Assembly: GCA_945870505.1 (NCBI GenBank)
Contig: CAMBSN010000013.1
Location: forward strand, 1-46,386
Source of the DNA: Candidatus Kuenenia stuttgartensis
Lineage (GTDB): Bacteria; Planctomycetota; Planctomycetia; Pirellulales; UBA1268
DNA: 46,386 bases
Reading direction: 5' to 3'
The notes beneath the pieces are model-generated. The model saw nothing but the letters and a program-made list of their open reading frames with translations. It was not told the DNA's origin and ran no database searches. The position numbers were made by a program, and so were the translations under genes. Shown here piece by piece: positions 46,137 through 46,386 of the stretch (its first letter is position 1; each line of letters begins with the position of its first letter).

Positions 46137-46386
46137 TCACAGCCTCCACACAGCGGTGCCCCAGGCGAGGCCACCGCCGAAGCCACAGATCACCACCGTA
46201 CTACCCGGACCGACGCGGCCCGTCCGCCAGGCCTCCTCAAGCGCCAGCGGGATCGACCCGCTGGAGGTGTTGCCATAGCGGTCGAGATTCATGAACACCT
46301 TTTCGGCCGGCAGCCCGAGCGAGTCGCGAACGCCTTCGACGATCCGGGCGTTGGCCTGATGAAGCACGAAGAGATCAACATGGTCC
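46137..46386 (-). CDS. fabH: 3-oxoacyl-ACP synthase III, C-terminal part
   Basis: The last 83 or so codons of a KAS III enzyme, which condenses an acyl-CoA with malonyl-ACP to start fatty acid synthesis; the gene continues beyond the window edge. Catalytic His is in DLFVLHQANARIVEGV and catalytic Asn in MNLDRYGNTSSGSIPLALEE. The C-terminus STVVICGFGGGLAWGTAVWRL is typical of the thiolase-fold end. It stops three bases before the pepF start. Other KAS III-like enzymes share these motifs, so the FabH subtype is likely but not certain. Confidence 0.88.
   Translation of the reverse strand, partial: DHVDLFVLHQANARIVEGVRDSLGLPAEKVFMNLDRYGNTSSGSIPLALEEAWRTGRVGPGSTVVICGFGGGLAWGTAVWRL

Overview
The window is GC-rich (roughly two thirds G+C by eye) and looks like a chromosomal segment of a planctomycete, probably from the Pirellulales side of the phylum. 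The signs are an ECF sigma factor followed by an anti-sigma protein fused to a DUF1559/pseudopilin-like module, a DUF1570-like metallopeptidase, a BBP2-type porin, a PEGA lipoprotein, a sulfatase, Lpt machinery for an outer membrane, and many dispersed palindromic intergenic repeats. Taxonomy is inferred from gene content only. No tRNA, rRNA or CRISPR array was recognised.

Layout. 1-2.5 kb: the tail of an unidentified gene, a repeat-filled gap and recQ. 2.7-10.6 kb (minus strand): rlmKL followed by a complete branched-chain amino acid type ABC transporter, livK-livH-livM-livG-livF, with ATGA, TGATG and GTGA junctions. LivG carries an extra block of about 180 residues with two membrane segments. 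10.8-15.4 kb: a small glycine-rich membrane protein with a strong terminator, carB (minus) and a divergent ahpD. 15.6-17.9 kb (minus): PEGA lipoprotein, PaaK-like AMP ligase and DUF971 protein. 18-25 kb: membrane PP2C phosphatase, porin, atypical kinase-like protein, sulfatase (minus) and an LptF/G permease. 25.1-30.6 kb: sugar isomerase/epimerase-like protein, secreted HExxH peptidase, a RAYT transposase unit with 29-bp inverted ends, and transketolase. 30.6-32.3 kb (minus): ECF sigma and anti-sigma. 32.6-46.4 kb: NCS2-like permease, glucose-6-phosphate dehydrogenase fused to a cyclic-nucleotide-binding domain (minus), LptD-like barrel (minus), RND/MMPL transporter, leucyl aminopeptidase, and fabH-pepF (minus).

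The gene set is mostly housekeeping: pentose phosphate enzymes (G6PD, transketolase), pyrimidine/arginine precursor synthesis (carB), LPS transport (LptD, LptF/G), peptide turnover (PepA, PepF) and import.

The least expected signal is intergenic. A ~140-nt element occurs five times, plus fragments. It can fold into a long terminal helix enclosing two hairpin arms, and the helices keep pairing while their sequences change between copies (TGCTGAC/GTCAGCA in two copies, TGCTCGC/GCGAGCA in another, CGGCGGC/GCCGGCG in a third). Four of the five full copies sit between converging genes. A second family of ~26-nt palindromes (CAGGTTnnnAACCTG core) accompanies it and shows the same arm covariation. 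Other points to check are the LivG membrane insertion, the G6PD-CNB fusion, the RAYT unit, the anti-sigma/DUF1559 fusion and a terminator-like hairpin in the carB leader.
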